A stretch of DNA of 64,000 nt, from positions 8,237-72,236 of the forward strand of contig NZ_JAFFOB010000025.1 of NCBI RefSeq assembly GCF_016918935.1, in the 5' to 3' direction. The notes below the pieces were generated by a model. That model did no database searches. It was not told the origin of the DNA and worked only from the letters and a program-made list of their open reading frames with translations. This document shows positions 8,696-16,670 of the stretch, piece by piece. Both the position numbers and the translations under genes were made by a program. This DNA comes from Roseitranquillus sediminis. Lineage in GTDB: Bacteria > Pseudomonadota > Alphaproteobacteria > Rhodobacterales > Rhodobacteraceae. Position 1 is the stretch's first letter. Each line of letters opens with the position of its first letter.

Positions 8696-8850
8696 GAAAG
8701 CACATCCTGCCTGTCTTCGCCATCCTCGTACTCCTGGGGTTCCTCGGGATCCTGGTGTGGGAAGTGCCGCGTCTCGACCTTGGCGCAGTCGTGGCGGTAA
8801 CCCTCTTGTTCGCGATCTGGGACCTGCTCGCCCCCCACGACGAGCACTAA
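8692..8850 (+). CDS. 52-residue two-helix membrane protein
   Basis: A short gene that overlaps the amidase stop in an ATGA junction, so it is translationally coupled as the last gene of the TRAP-amidase operon. The product begins MRKHILPVFAILVLLGF and has a second hydrophobic segment GAVVAVTLLFAIWDLL, ending in APHDEH. Both helices are separated by a short charged turn (WEVPRLD), so a hairpin in the inner membrane is likely. Codon use is like its neighbours. No family recognised; it may be an accessory of the transporter. Confidence 0.7.
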   Translation: MRKHILPVFAILVLLGFLGILVWEVPRLDLGAVVAVTLLFAIWDLLAPHDEH

Positions 8851-8858
8851 AGGATCCG

Positions 8859-10145
8859 TCAGCGGATCAGGATCGCGCGGAAGTCGTTCACGTTGGTGAG
8901 GGTCGGACGCGTGACCACGAGTCGATCTCGCGACTGGAAGTAGCCGTAAGCGTCGTTGCGCTGCAGGTATGCGCGCTGCGCGCTCCAGTCCCGCCCGTCA
9001 AGGATGCTGTCATCGAGCCAAGCGCCCGCATTGTTTTCCGATCCGTCGATTCCGTCGGTATCGCAGGCGAGTGCAGCGATTGCACGTTGCTTCTTGAGGG
9101 CGATCGCAAGCGCGAGCAGGAACTCGGCGTTGCGCCCGCCACGGCCGTCCCCATGCACGGTGACGGTAGTCTCGCCGCCGCTGAGCAGGACGCAAGGCGG
9201 TGCGATCGGATCCGAATACCGGCGGACCGAGCTCGCTATGCCCGCCATCACGAGAGCTGCCTCTCGCGCTTCGCCCTCGATCGCATCGCCGAGGATGAGC
9301 GGTGCGATCCCGCGTTTGCGCGCCGTCTCCGCCGCGGCGACGAGCGCCATCCGCGGGGTCGCGATCAGGTGGGTCTCACCCGACGGCGCGTCGGCGGCTT
9401 CACCTGAGTTGCAGCGCATCAGCTTTTCGACGCGTTCGGAAATCGGGATGTCATAGCGGTTCAGGATCGCGAGAGCTTCCTCGACCCGCGGTGCCTGCAC
9501 GACGCTGGGACCGGAGCCGATATCGGCCGGGTCATCGCTCGGCACGTCCGAGATGATGTAGGTCACCACCCGCGCTGGCGCGGCGGCGAGCGCGAGACGG
9601 CCGCCCTTGATCCCGGACAGCGCCTTGCGGACGCAGTTCATGGCGGAAATGGAAGCGCCGCTGCGCAGGAGGCTTCGCGTGATGTCCTGCTTCTCGTCCA
9701 GCGACAAGCCGTCGAGCGGCATTGTCAGGAGCGCCGACGCGCCACCGGAGATGAGCACGACGACGAGGTCGTCCGTGCCCGCCGTGCGCGCTAGGTCGAG
9801 GATGCGCCTCGAGGCGTGCAGCCCTGCCTCATCGGGAACCGGATGACCGGCTTCCACCACCTCGATCCAGCGCGTGGGTGTGCCGTGGTCGTATCGGGTG
9901 ATGACGAGACCTTCGCATGCCTGACCCCAGGCCTTCTCGAATGCGGCGGCCATGCTTGCGGCGGCCTTGCCAGCGCCGAGGACGATGGTGCGCCCCGCAG
10001 GCTTTGACGGCAGGCGCCCTTCGAACTTTCCCTCGGGCAAACTGGCGGCGAGCGCCGCGTGGAACAAGGAATGCAGGATGTCTCTGTCGGAACCGGCAGG
10101 TGCGGCAGCATCACGGACCCGGCCCACGGACGTCACCGTTCCCAC
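8859..10145 (-). CDS. Glycerate 2-kinase / MOFRL-family (GckA, TtuD type)
   Basis: 428-residue DUF4147-MOFRL protein. Family members phosphorylate D-glycerate to 2-phosphoglycerate; older annotations call them hydroxypyruvate reductase. Seen here are the N-terminal GAGKAAASMAAAFE (about 57-70), GHPVPDEAG, LISGGASALL (about 131-140), CVRKALSGIKGGRLA (about 166-180), SDVPSDDPADIGSGPS, and the C-terminal MOFRL part with LLSGGETTVTVHGDGRGGRN and DTDGIDG. It follows tartronate-semialdehyde reductase by ten bases, the expected next step in glycerate formation. Converges on the TRAP operon with an 8-base gap. Confidence 0.92.
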   Translation of the reverse strand: MGTVTSVGRVRDAAAPAGSDRDILHSLFHAALAASLPEGKFEGRLPSKPAGRTIVLGAGKAAASMAAAFEKAWGQACEGLVITRYDHGTPTRWIEVVEAGHPVPDEAGLHASRRILDLARTAGTDDLVVVLISGGASALLTMPLDGLSLDEKQDITRSLLRSGASISAMNCVRKALSGIKGGRLALAAAPARVVTYIISDVPSDDPADIGSGPSVVQAPRVEEALAILNRYDIPISERVEKLMRCNSGEAADAPSGETHLIATPRMALVAAAETARKRGIAPLILGDAIEGEAREAALVMAGIASSVRRYSDPIAPPCVLLSGGETTVTVHGDGRGGRNAEFLLALAIALKKQRAIAALACDTDGIDGSENNAGAWLDDSILDGRDWSAQRAYLQRNDAYGYFQSRDRLVVTRPTLTNVNDFRAILIR

Positions 10146-10154
10146 TTTCGCAGG

Positions 10155-11027
10155 TCAGGCGATTTCATGACGGCCGACCAGCTCGATCGCCCGGACCAGG
10201 GCCGAGTGATCCCATCCTGCGCCACCTTGCGCGGCACAGCTGTTGAAGAGCTGCTGGCAGAGCGCTGTCGCGGGCAGCGCCATCTGAAGCAATCTGGCTG
10301 AAGAGAGCGCGTTTTCGAGGTCCTTCTGGTGCAACTCGATGCGAAACCCGGGCTTGAACGTGCGCTCGAGCATTCGCTTGCCGTGGACCTCCAGTATCCG
10401 GGAGCCGGCGAAGCCGCCCATCAGGGCCTCGCGCACCTTGGCGGGATCTGCGCCGGCCTTGGCTGCGAACACGAGGGCCTCGGCGACCGCGCCGATCGTC
10501 AGGCCCACAACGATCTGGTTGGCGACCTTGGCAGTCTGCCCGTCGCCCGCGGCGCCGACATGCGTGACGTTCTTGCCCATCAGATCGAAGAGCGGGCGCA
10601 CGCGCTCGAACGCTTCGGCGGTGCCGCCGACCATGATCGCGAGCGTCGCCTCCTTGGCGCCGACCTCGCCGCCCGAGACGGGGGCGTCGAGATAGTCGCA
10701 TCCTAGCTCGGTGATGCGCGCTGCGAACGCCTTCGTCGCAATGGGCGAGATGGAGCTCATGTCGACGAGGATCTTGCCCTCCGAGAGCCCGGCGGCAACA
10801 CCGGCCTCGGCGAAGAGCACCTCCTCGACCTCTGGCGTGTTGGGCAGCATGAGGATCACAATGTCGGATCCCTCGGCGACCTCGGCGGGCGAGGCGCAGA
10901 ACGTCGCGGCCTCAAAGCCTTCGGGCCGTCGGTTCCGGACGTAGAGAAAGAGCTCGTGTCCGGCGTCGCGGAGGTGCCCGGCCATGGGCGCACCCATGAT
11001 GCCGAGGCCGATGAAGCCAACTCGCAT
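10155..11027 (-). CDS. garR: 2-hydroxy-3-oxopropionate (tartronate semialdehyde) reductase
   Basis: 290-residue beta-hydroxyacid dehydrogenase that reduces tartronate semialdehyde to D-glycerate. The N-terminal MRVGFIGLGIMGAPMAGHL gives the dinucleotide fold; substrate and catalytic motifs are DAPVSGGEVGAKEATLAIMV (about 119-138) and GAAGDGQTAKVANQ with the catalytic Lys near 171. Start taken at 11027 because the GFIGLG motif must begin near residue 3; a longer reading to 11093 adds an unrelated leader. Relatives in the family include 3-hydroxyisobutyrate dehydrogenase, which is the main alternative. The glycerate kinase downstream favours GarR/GlxR function. Confidence 0.85.
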   Translation of the reverse strand: MRVGFIGLGIMGAPMAGHLRDAGHELFLYVRNRRPEGFEAATFCASPAEVAEGSDIVILMLPNTPEVEEVLFAEAGVAAGLSEGKILVDMSSISPIATKAFAARITELGCDYLDAPVSGGEVGAKEATLAIMVGGTAEAFERVRPLFDLMGKNVTHVGAAGDGQTAKVANQIVVGLTIGAVAEALVFAAKAGADPAKVREALMGGFAGSRILEVHGKRMLERTFKPGFRIELHQKDLENALSSARLLQMALPATALCQQLFNSCAAQGGAGWDHSALVRAIELVGRHEIA

Positions 11028-11093
11028 GGAACAGATTCTCCGGGAGGCAGGGCAGGGGGCTGACGCCGCTCGCGCGACGCCAGCTTCTCGCAT

Positions 11094-11975
11094 CTACTGG
11101 GCGGGGCGCGCCGTCGCTTCGGCTTCGGCCTGGACGCCGCGGCGAATCACCGACGCTTCAGTGCCGGCCTGAAAGCAGGTGAAGCCCTCGCGCTCGGACC
11201 GCCAGCGCAGCGGCCCGCAGAGCGCCTTGCCGCCGGCCTCCGCCGCGTCGGCGATCATTGTCACCAACTGCTCGTACTGCTCGTCACCTTCGCTGTAGCC
11301 CGAGAAGTTGCCGAGATCGCCGCTCGCCACCATCAGCGCGTCGTAGCCATCGAGCGCAGCGATCTCCTCGACATCCTCGACGCCCTCGAGCGTCTCGATC
11401 ATCAGGATCAGGACCACATTGTCGTTGAAGGTCTCGCGGTAGCCGCCCTCCACGTTCCGGTAGATTTCGGACGGCCCCTGGCCGCCACCGGCGCTGTGCC
11501 GGCCCAACGGTGGGAAACGAACCCACGAGATTGCCTCCTCCGCCTCTTCGACCGAGTCGATGGTGGGATAGACGATGACCATCGCGCCCGCGTCGAGGGC
11601 ATGCTGCGCCTCGCGCTCGCTAGTCTCGGCCAGGCGCACGCCGTGAACGGCATCCGCGTTGGGGCAGGCGGCATACATCCGCGCCACCTGTTCCCAGTCG
11701 GTCTGCTCGTGCTGCATCTCGACCCAGGTGAAGTCGTAGCCAGCATTGGCCATGGCGCAGTAGGTCCGCGGATCGGTCGCCCTGATGGTGCCGCCGACGA
11801 GGTCCTCGCCATTCATGATCTTCTGCTTGGCGGTGCTCCAGACGGGCACCTCGCCTTCAACATCGAAGCGCGGCCCATACTCCCAGTCGGCTGCCGAGAA
11901 ACCGCCATCTTGTGCGAAGGCGGCAGCTCCGCCAAGGATAGCCGCGATTGCCGCGAATGCAGTCGTTATTTTCAT
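11094..11975 (-). CDS. HpcH/HpaI-type aldolase homologue with signal peptide
   Basis: 293 residues. The body is an HpcH/HpaI aldolase / citrate-lyase-beta barrel: DFTWVEMQHEQTDW (about 87-100, His position kept), VRLAETSER (catalytic Arg region), VIVYPTIDSVEEAEEAISWV, RFPPLGRHSAGGG, and the metal ligands in LMIETLEGVED and MVASGDLG. Unusually it starts with a clear export signal, MKITTAFAAIAAILGG then AAAFAQD, and an extra 45-residue lead-in. Family members such as GarL act in the cytoplasm, cleaving keto-deoxy acids to pyruvate or tartronate semialdehyde. Here the enzyme, if folded, should be periplasmic. It sits between the ABM gene and garR. Confidence 0.85.
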   Translation of the reverse strand: MKITTAFAAIAAILGGAAAFAQDGGFSAADWEYGPRFDVEGEVPVWSTAKQKIMNGEDLVGGTIRATDPRTYCAMANAGYDFTWVEMQHEQTDWEQVARMYAACPNADAVHGVRLAETSEREAQHALDAGAMVIVYPTIDSVEEAEEAISWVRFPPLGRHSAGGGQGPSEIYRNVEGGYRETFNDNVVLILMIETLEGVEDVEEIAALDGYDALMVASGDLGNFSGYSEGDEQYEQLVTMIADAAEAGGKALCGPLRWRSEREGFTCFQAGTEASVIRRGVQAEAEATARPAQ

Positions 11976-12066
11976 CTTTTCTCCTCCTCGCGCCCTTTTT
12001 GGCGCATCCTTTATGAACGGACAGCGCTGAGCTTTTCTCTTGAACGCGCCGATTCTCCCTCTGGTG

Positions 12067-12363
12067 TCATGTATCGAGCGCCGGATCGAAGAATTCTCGA
12101 GCCCTGTTTTTCAGGTTCGGGACGATACGCCCTTCGACGATCTCCTTGAAATGCGCAGTCTCGCGGTGTGCGTCGACGCCGGCCTGGTCGGCGTAGACTT
12201 CGTGCAGCACAAGCACGTCCGGGTCGTCCTGCGACTGCCACACGTCGTAGGCCAGGCATGCAGGCTCGGTCTCCTCGACTCGCGCCTTCATCTCTCGGAT
12301 TTGCCCGACCACCTCGTCGCGTTTTCCGTCGGCGATGTGATATCTGGCAAGTAGAAGGATCAT
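12067..12363 (-). CDS. ABM-domain putative quinol monooxygenase
   Basis: 98-residue antibiotic-biosynthesis-monooxygenase (dimeric alpha+beta barrel) protein, similar to YgiN. The fold is recognisable from MILLLARYHIADGKRDEVV, LAYDVWQSQDDPDVLVLHEV and ADQAGVDAHRETAHFKEI. Such proteins oxidise quinols or act on small metabolites without a cofactor. It is the first gene after the regulator gap and probably heads the transcript that continues into the aldolase, reductase and kinase genes. Its ribosome site is weak. Confidence 0.85.
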   Translation of the reverse strand: MILLLARYHIADGKRDEVVGQIREMKARVEETEPACLAYDVWQSQDDPDVLVLHEVYADQAGVDAHRETAHFKEIVEGRIVPNLKNRAREFFDPALDT

Positions 12364-12388
12364 CGGCCTATTCCGCTGCTTCCAAAAA

Positions 12389-12418
12389 AGGTTACGTTTG
12401 GCCGATCGGTGATGTCAA
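12389..12418 (-). promoter_or_regulatory. Candidate sigma-70 promoter ahead of the ABM-aldolase-garR operon
   Basis: On the minus strand a consensus -35 TTGACA (12413-12418) is followed by an 18-base spacer and a weak -10 TAACCT (12389-12394), about 25 bases before the ABM start. The spacer contains the palindrome CCGATCGG (12402-12409), a possible operator for the FadR-type regulator encoded just upstream. The surrounding 131-base gap is clearly AT-richer than its flanks. Confidence 0.4.
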
Positions 12419-12494
12419 ATCAATCCGCGTAACGGAGAATGTTTCCCTTACAAAGCTATTATATGAGTATTGAGGCAGGTGAAACGGCTTCGCA

Positions 12495-13343
12495 CTAATG
12501 GGGCTTCACGGCGCCTATTCGCAGCGGCAGCGTTATGGTCGTGGGTGAAGTCGCAAGCTGGAAGTGCGCGTTCTCGATGCCCTCGACAATGACTTGGGAC
12601 ATCGCCGCGCTGGCGGCTGCGGCGTCGCCTCGTGTGACCGCCTCGAGCACGGCGTGGTGCCGCGCGATCGAGGCCGCGAGGCGCTCGCCGCTGTCGACGG
12701 GAGCGCTCACCTTGAAGGCGCGGAAGATCGACGCCTCGATGATGCTGCTGAAGGACAGCATGAAGGGATTGCCCGACGCGAACAGGATCTCTTGGTGGAA
12801 ATGCAGGTCCCACTCGCCATAGCTGTCACGGGTGTGCGCCGGGCGTGCCATCGCCATCAGGAAGAGGCGCATCCGGCGCAGGTTCTCGTTGGTGCGACGG
12901 ATCGCAGCCATCGCCGCTGCCGCCGGTTCGAGCGCCTGGCGCACCTCGAACACCTTGATGAGAAACTCCGAGTCCATGCCGGCGTCGATATGCCAGCTCA
13001 GCACCTGCGGGTCGTACATGTTCCAGCAGGCTTCTGGCAGCACCTTGGTGCCGATCTTCGTCTTCGCGACGATCATCCCTTTGGCGGCCAGCGTCTTCAG
13101 GGCCTCGCGCAGGACGGTACGCGATACGCCGAACTCCTCGATCAGCTGGCTCTCGTTCGGCAGGATACCGTCGGGCGGATAGACGCCCTTCATCACGCGG
13201 ATGGCGATCTCCCGCGTGATCAGTGCGTGCGCAGAGCGGACCCTCGAATCGAGTGATAGCCGCGGAAGCTCGGCCAGGTGCATGGCTGTTCCGGCAGACC
13301 TGGTCTTGCGTTCCTCACGTGTCTCTTGCTCCCCTATCGTCAT
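12495..13343 (-). CDS. FadR/GntR-family transcriptional regulator
   Basis: 282-residue regulator. The N-terminal winged helix contains IRVMKGVYPPDGILPNESQL and FGVSRTVLREALKTLAAKGM (about 55-100); the C-terminal all-helical FCD domain has the metal-binding style FEVRQALEPAAAAMA, WDLHFHQEILFASGNPFM and ARHHAVLEAV. ATG at 13343 was chosen because it follows GGGAGGAGAAGG; a longer frame to 13454 has no such site. FCD regulators sense organic acids such as gluconate, lactate or glycolate. Its position upstream of the aldolase-garR-kinase genes makes these its likely targets. Confidence 0.9.
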   Translation of the reverse strand: MTIGEQETREERKTRSAGTAMHLAELPRLSLDSRVRSAHALITREIAIRVMKGVYPPDGILPNESQLIEEFGVSRTVLREALKTLAAKGMIVAKTKIGTKVLPEACWNMYDPQVLSWHIDAGMDSEFLIKVFEVRQALEPAAAAMAAIRRTNENLRRMRLFLMAMARPAHTRDSYGEWDLHFHQEILFASGNPFMLSFSSIIEASIFRAFKVSAPVDSGERLAASIARHHAVLEAVTRGDAAAASAAMSQVIVEGIENAHFQLATSPTTITLPLRIGAVKPH

Positions 13344-13450
13344 CACCTTCTCCTCCCTGGCGCAACTTTGGAACTCTCGCACAGCTTCGGCGCGACGCAA
13401 AGTTGCACTGTTCCCGCGGCGCGAACAGGCGAATTGCCGCGACCCCCCGC

Positions 13451-14347
13451 TCACCCGGCGACGATTGCGGCGCGCAAACTCGCGAGGCTGTCGCGGAACG
13501 AAGTGACGAAGTCCCCATCGGCGGGTCGATTGGCGAGGGCCGGAAAGACGACGCTGGTGATGCCGAGGTTCATCAGCACTTGTCGCGTGTCGGCGCCTGG
13601 ATCGGCGTCCCAGAGCATGATCGTGGCCGGATGTTTCTCAAGAAGCGCATCCAGGGCGTCGAGTTGCTCCGGGCCAGGCGGCTTGTCTGCCTCCCACTCG
13701 ACGCTTTCCAGCGCGAGACCGTAGCGACGCGCGAGATACTGATACCGCGGGTGCGAGGCGAGGAGAGGTCGTCCGGCAGCCAGTGCGCCAACCTCCTCGG
13801 CTACGGCATCGAGCGTCGCGAGATCGGCAGCGAGTGCCTTGAGGTTCGCTTCGAAGAGCGCGGCCTCGCCAGGCAGGCGACGGGCGAGCGCTTCGGCCAC
13901 CGCTTCGGCCTGCAGCGTCGCCAGGTCAAGGTCCAGCCAGGTGAAGGGCGCGACGCCCGCGTGGGAGTGGTCACCTTCGGGACCGTGGCTGTGGGTGACG
14001 CCCTCGGTCTCGATGAGGGCGTCCGCGTAGGCTGTGGACGTATCGATCGTGCGCGAGCGGGGCAGGGAGGTCCGCGTCGTCCAATCGGCGAGCCCGGCGC
14101 CGGTGAGGAGAACAAGATCGGCCTGCTGGAACGTGGCGATTTCGGCGATGGGCGGCACCCAGTGCGCCGGATCAACGTCGGCCGGCACCGGCAGGACGAC
14201 CTCGGCAGTGTCGCCGGCGATGCGCTCGGCGAAGTAGGCGACGGGGTACGAGTCGGTGCGAACGTCCAGCGTCTCGGCACGGGCCGTCCCCGCGCCAAAT
14301 GTAAGCAGAGCGACCGCGGCCAGGTCGAGGGGCCGACGGCCGATCAC
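13451..14347 (-). CDS. ZnuA-like metal-binding periplasmic protein
   Basis: 298 residues, cluster A-I metal-binding protein of ABC importers. Signal peptide LAAVALLTFGAGTARAE; then YPVAYFAERIAGDTAEVVLP and DPAHWVPPIAEIATFQQADL (His ligand about 62), a short His-rich loop THSHGPEGDHSHAG (about 117-130), and LLASHPRYQYLARRYGL with further His. This fits Zn2+ or Mn2+ binding. Its ATG overlaps the stop of the NikL-like gene (ATGA), making it the seventh gene of the cassette. There is no ZnuB/ZnuC partner; the only ABC proteins nearby are the MacB-like pair upstream. Metal and direction of transport are unknown. Confidence 0.85.
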   Translation of the reverse strand: MIGRRPLDLAAVALLTFGAGTARAETLDVRTDSYPVAYFAERIAGDTAEVVLPVPADVDPAHWVPPIAEIATFQQADLVLLTGAGLADWTTRTSLPRSRTIDTSTAYADALIETEGVTHSHGPEGDHSHAGVAPFTWLDLDLATLQAEAVAEALARRLPGEAALFEANLKALAADLATLDAVAEEVGALAAGRPLLASHPRYQYLARRYGLALESVEWEADKPPGPEQLDALDALLEKHPATIMLWDADPGADTRQVLMNLGITSVVFPALANRPADGDFVTSFRDSLASLRAAIVAG

Positions 14348-14718
14348 GATTGTGTCTCTGCGTCGACGGATGCGCGCGCCATGTCCTGCGGCGTCAGTAT
14401 CCAGTAGTTCGAGTGCCCATCACCGGCGCTGACCTCGATCCGCAGTCCGCCCTCGTTGGCGAGACGCGGCAGTCGAACCGATCCGTCCGCGCCGAGACGT
14501 GTCTCGTGGATGAGCGCATCGGCGGCGTCATAGACGGTGACGACGCCTTCACGCGCCACGCGGCCGCTGGAGAACTTGGCCTCAACCACGATCGCTCCCT
14601 CCTCGATGAACGCGAAGACGTTCAATTGGTGAGCATGGGCTGGTCCGCTCGGGGCGAAGAGGAGCGCCAGGAGCGCGCCTACGACCTTGGTGGGTGCGTT
14701 GAAGGGCGGCGTCCGCAT
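14344..14718 (-). CDS. NikL/CbiL-like small periplasmic protein
   Basis: 124 residues: signal peptide (VVGALLALLFAPSGPAHA) then HQLNVFAFIEEGAIVVEAKF, the hallmark start of the NikL/CbiL-like accessory proteins of nickel and cobalt uptake systems, in which the newly exposed N-terminal His binds metal. The rest (VTVYDAADALIHETRLGADG, LPRLANEGGLRIEVSAGDGH) looks like a beta-sandwich of the carboxypeptidase-regulatory type. It starts three bases after the DUF4198 gene ends. Unlike NikL it lacks an obvious C-terminal membrane segment. Function inferred from family and context. Confidence 0.65.
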   Translation of the reverse strand: MRTPPFNAPTKVVGALLALLFAPSGPAHAHQLNVFAFIEEGAIVVEAKFSSGRVAREGVVTVYDAADALIHETRLGADGSVRLPRLANEGGLRIEVSAGDGHSNYWILTPQDMARASVDAETQS

Positions 14719-14721
14719 CTC

Positions 14722-15495
14722 CTACTCCGGCCACGGCTCGAAGCGGACCCACAGGACGGCGCCGAGCTCGACGTCCTTCTCGACCCCCTCGTGCGGCAGC
14801 TGGTAGTCCGCCGTCGTCAGGGCGGCAAAGCCCCACCAGCCGGGCCGGGGCGGGGCGTAGGTAAAGACGCCGTTGGCGTCGGCCTTGACCACCTGCGTGA
14901 TCATCAGGTCGCTTGGCACCTCGATGGCGCCGTCGGCGTTGTAGCGCTCGACCTCGACCTCGGCATAGGGGACCGGCTCGCCGCCGGCCTTGACGATGCC
15001 CTGAAAGACGTTCCCGCTCCAGAGCCCGAACGGGCGGGACAGCGGCACGATCTCGGTTTCCAGCCCGAGCTCGGCGTCCCAATCCGCGTTATCACCGAAA
15101 GCCGAGACGTAGGTCTTGGTGTAGTGGACGATGAAGACGTCCTCGGACGGCTCCCAGTACGGCTGGGGCTCCATGTGGAAGACATACGTTCCCGGCCTCT
15201 CGGGCGTGAAGCTGCCGGCCCAGGCGGCGCCATCTAGCACCCTCGCTTCGCTCAGCGTGTCGAGAAGGTCCGTGCTTTCGCCATTATGCAGGACGCCGAA
15301 AGCCTTCGGGCGGGCGAGGTCCATTCCAGTGGCCTCGAACGGATGCGAGAAAGAGAGCTCGAGGTCGATCGTGCGCATATCCTGCTGCGACACCATCGGA
15401 TCGGAGGGGATAAGCATGCCGAAGTGGCCGAAGGCCGGTCCGGCGACAACGGCCGCCGATGTCATCGAACAGAGCGCCAACGCTGGCCGCGTCAT
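14722..15495 (-). CDS. DUF4198 periplasmic protein (nickel-uptake NikK-like family)
   Basis: 257 residues with a signal peptide (ALALCSMTSAAVVAGPAFG) and mature start HFGMLIPSDPMVSQQD, typical of DUF4198 proteins found with nickel/cobalt ECF-type transporters. Further conserved parts are LELSFSHPFEATGMDLARP, FTPERPGTYVFHMEPQPYW and the end segment with GWWGFAALTTADY. ATG at 15495 is preferred to 15516 because it makes the same ATGA overlap with the permease stop that recurs along this operon. Exposed N-terminal His and several His/Asp suggest metal capture. Not characterised biochemically as far as can be told. Confidence 0.75.
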   Translation of the reverse strand: MTRPALALCSMTSAAVVAGPAFGHFGMLIPSDPMVSQQDMRTIDLELSFSHPFEATGMDLARPKAFGVLHNGESTDLLDTLSEARVLDGAAWAGSFTPERPGTYVFHMEPQPYWEPSEDVFIVHYTKTYVSAFGDNADWDAELGLETEIVPLSRPFGLWSGNVFQGIVKAGGEPVPYAEVEVERYNADGAIEVPSDLMITQVVKADANGVFTYAPPRPGWWGFAALTTADYQLPHEGVEKDVELGAVLWVRFEPWPE

Positions 15496-16670
15496 TCCCA
15501 GCTGCCGAGCAGCCATAGGGCAAGATCCTCCCGTCCCGCCGCAATTGCCGATACGACAACCGCCGCAAAAACTATACCGGCACCCAGCAGGATCGCAATC
15601 TCCGCCCCGATTAGTCGGAGAATTGTCGACCGGCGGCAGCCGAGCCTGAACACGGTCTCGATCTCGCCGCGGCGAAGCTCGAGCGACATGTAGAAAACGA
15701 GTGCGATCGCGAGAACCGCAGCCAGGGCAATGGTCGCCACCACGGTGTCGATAAGTCGCCCGATCCGGAACATGGTCGCGAGCAGCCCATCGACGACGTC
15801 CTGCGGCACGACGATCTGCAGCGGCTCCTCGCGGTCCAGATACCGCCCCCTGAGGATCACGCCCGACCGCTCGTCGTTCGGGACGGCGATCACGGCGGTA
15901 ACCGAGTAGCTGTCGGAACTGCCATGGAAATGAAAGCTGTCGATGTTCTCCGGCGTGATCTCGGCAAAAGTCGGCAGCGCTGGTCCCGCCACGACGTTCC
16001 GTTCAGTCCGCGCGAGGAGGTCGTCCGCCTCCGCTGCCTCGCCGTGGCCATGGCCGATGCCTTCGATCACCCAAGCCGTCTTCAGATCGACGAAGACGGC
16101 GCGGTCGTCGGGGCCGCCGGTGGCGGCCAGCACCCCCACCACCGGCATCCGAAGCGGGTACGTTCCGCCGAGGTCGAAGAGGTTTTCCGGGGAGGAAACG
16201 AGACTGTCACCCGGCGCCAGGCCAAGGTCCCGCGCCACCGTGGCGCCGAGCACCGCCTCTCCGAGGACGGCAAGATCGCGGCCGTCGGCTACTTCGAGTC
16301 CGCGGAACTCGAAATAGTCGAGCGTGGTGCCGACGATAGGCGCGCCTTGCGCCTCGAACCGGGCGTAGAGCGGGATGGCTGCGGCAAGCCCGCTCGCCCA
16401 GACTTCTTCCGAGGCCGCGACCGAGGTCAGCGGCGGCCGGTCACCGGTGAAGTAGAGGCTGTTCAGCACGAGGTCGAGCGTGCTGCCCCGCGCGCCGACG
16501 ACGAGCGGGGTCGACGCGGCGCGGGCGGTCATCTGGCGCTCGCTCGCGTCGAGGAGGAGGTGGATCACCGCCGGCACCGCGATGATCAAAGCCACGGCGA
16601 GGACGACGATCGCGCTCCGGGCCGCGTGGAAGCGGAGGTACTGGACGGCAAGGTAGAGCGTGCTGGTCAC
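15492..16670 (-). CDS. FtsX/MacB-like ABC permease with His-rich periplasmic loops
   Basis: 392 residues with the FtsX-like topology: one N-terminal helix (AIVVLAVALIIAVPAVIHLL), a large extracytoplasmic region, then three C-terminal helices (about 300-385) with the coupling segment LELRRGEIETVFRLGCRRST. The periplasmic domain holds two His clusters, GIGHGHGEAAEADD and SFHFHGSSDS, unusual for MacB-type permeases. It overlaps the ATPase stop by four bases. MacB-like systems are mechanotransmitters or exporters rather than classic importers, so the permease may pass metal between carriers or across the outer membrane. Inference. Confidence 0.85.
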   Translation of the reverse strand: MTSTLYLAVQYLRFHAARSAIVVLAVALIIAVPAVIHLLLDASERQMTARAASTPLVVGARGSTLDLVLNSLYFTGDRPPLTSVAASEEVWASGLAAAIPLYARFEAQGAPIVGTTLDYFEFRGLEVADGRDLAVLGEAVLGATVARDLGLAPGDSLVSSPENLFDLGGTYPLRMPVVGVLAATGGPDDRAVFVDLKTAWVIEGIGHGHGEAAEADDLLARTERNVVAGPALPTFAEITPENIDSFHFHGSSDSYSVTAVIAVPNDERSGVILRGRYLDREEPLQIVVPQDVVDGLLATMFRIGRLIDTVVATIALAAVLAIALVFYMSLELRRGEIETVFRLGCRRSTILRLIGAEIAILLGAGIVFAAVVVSAIAAGREDLALWLLGSWE

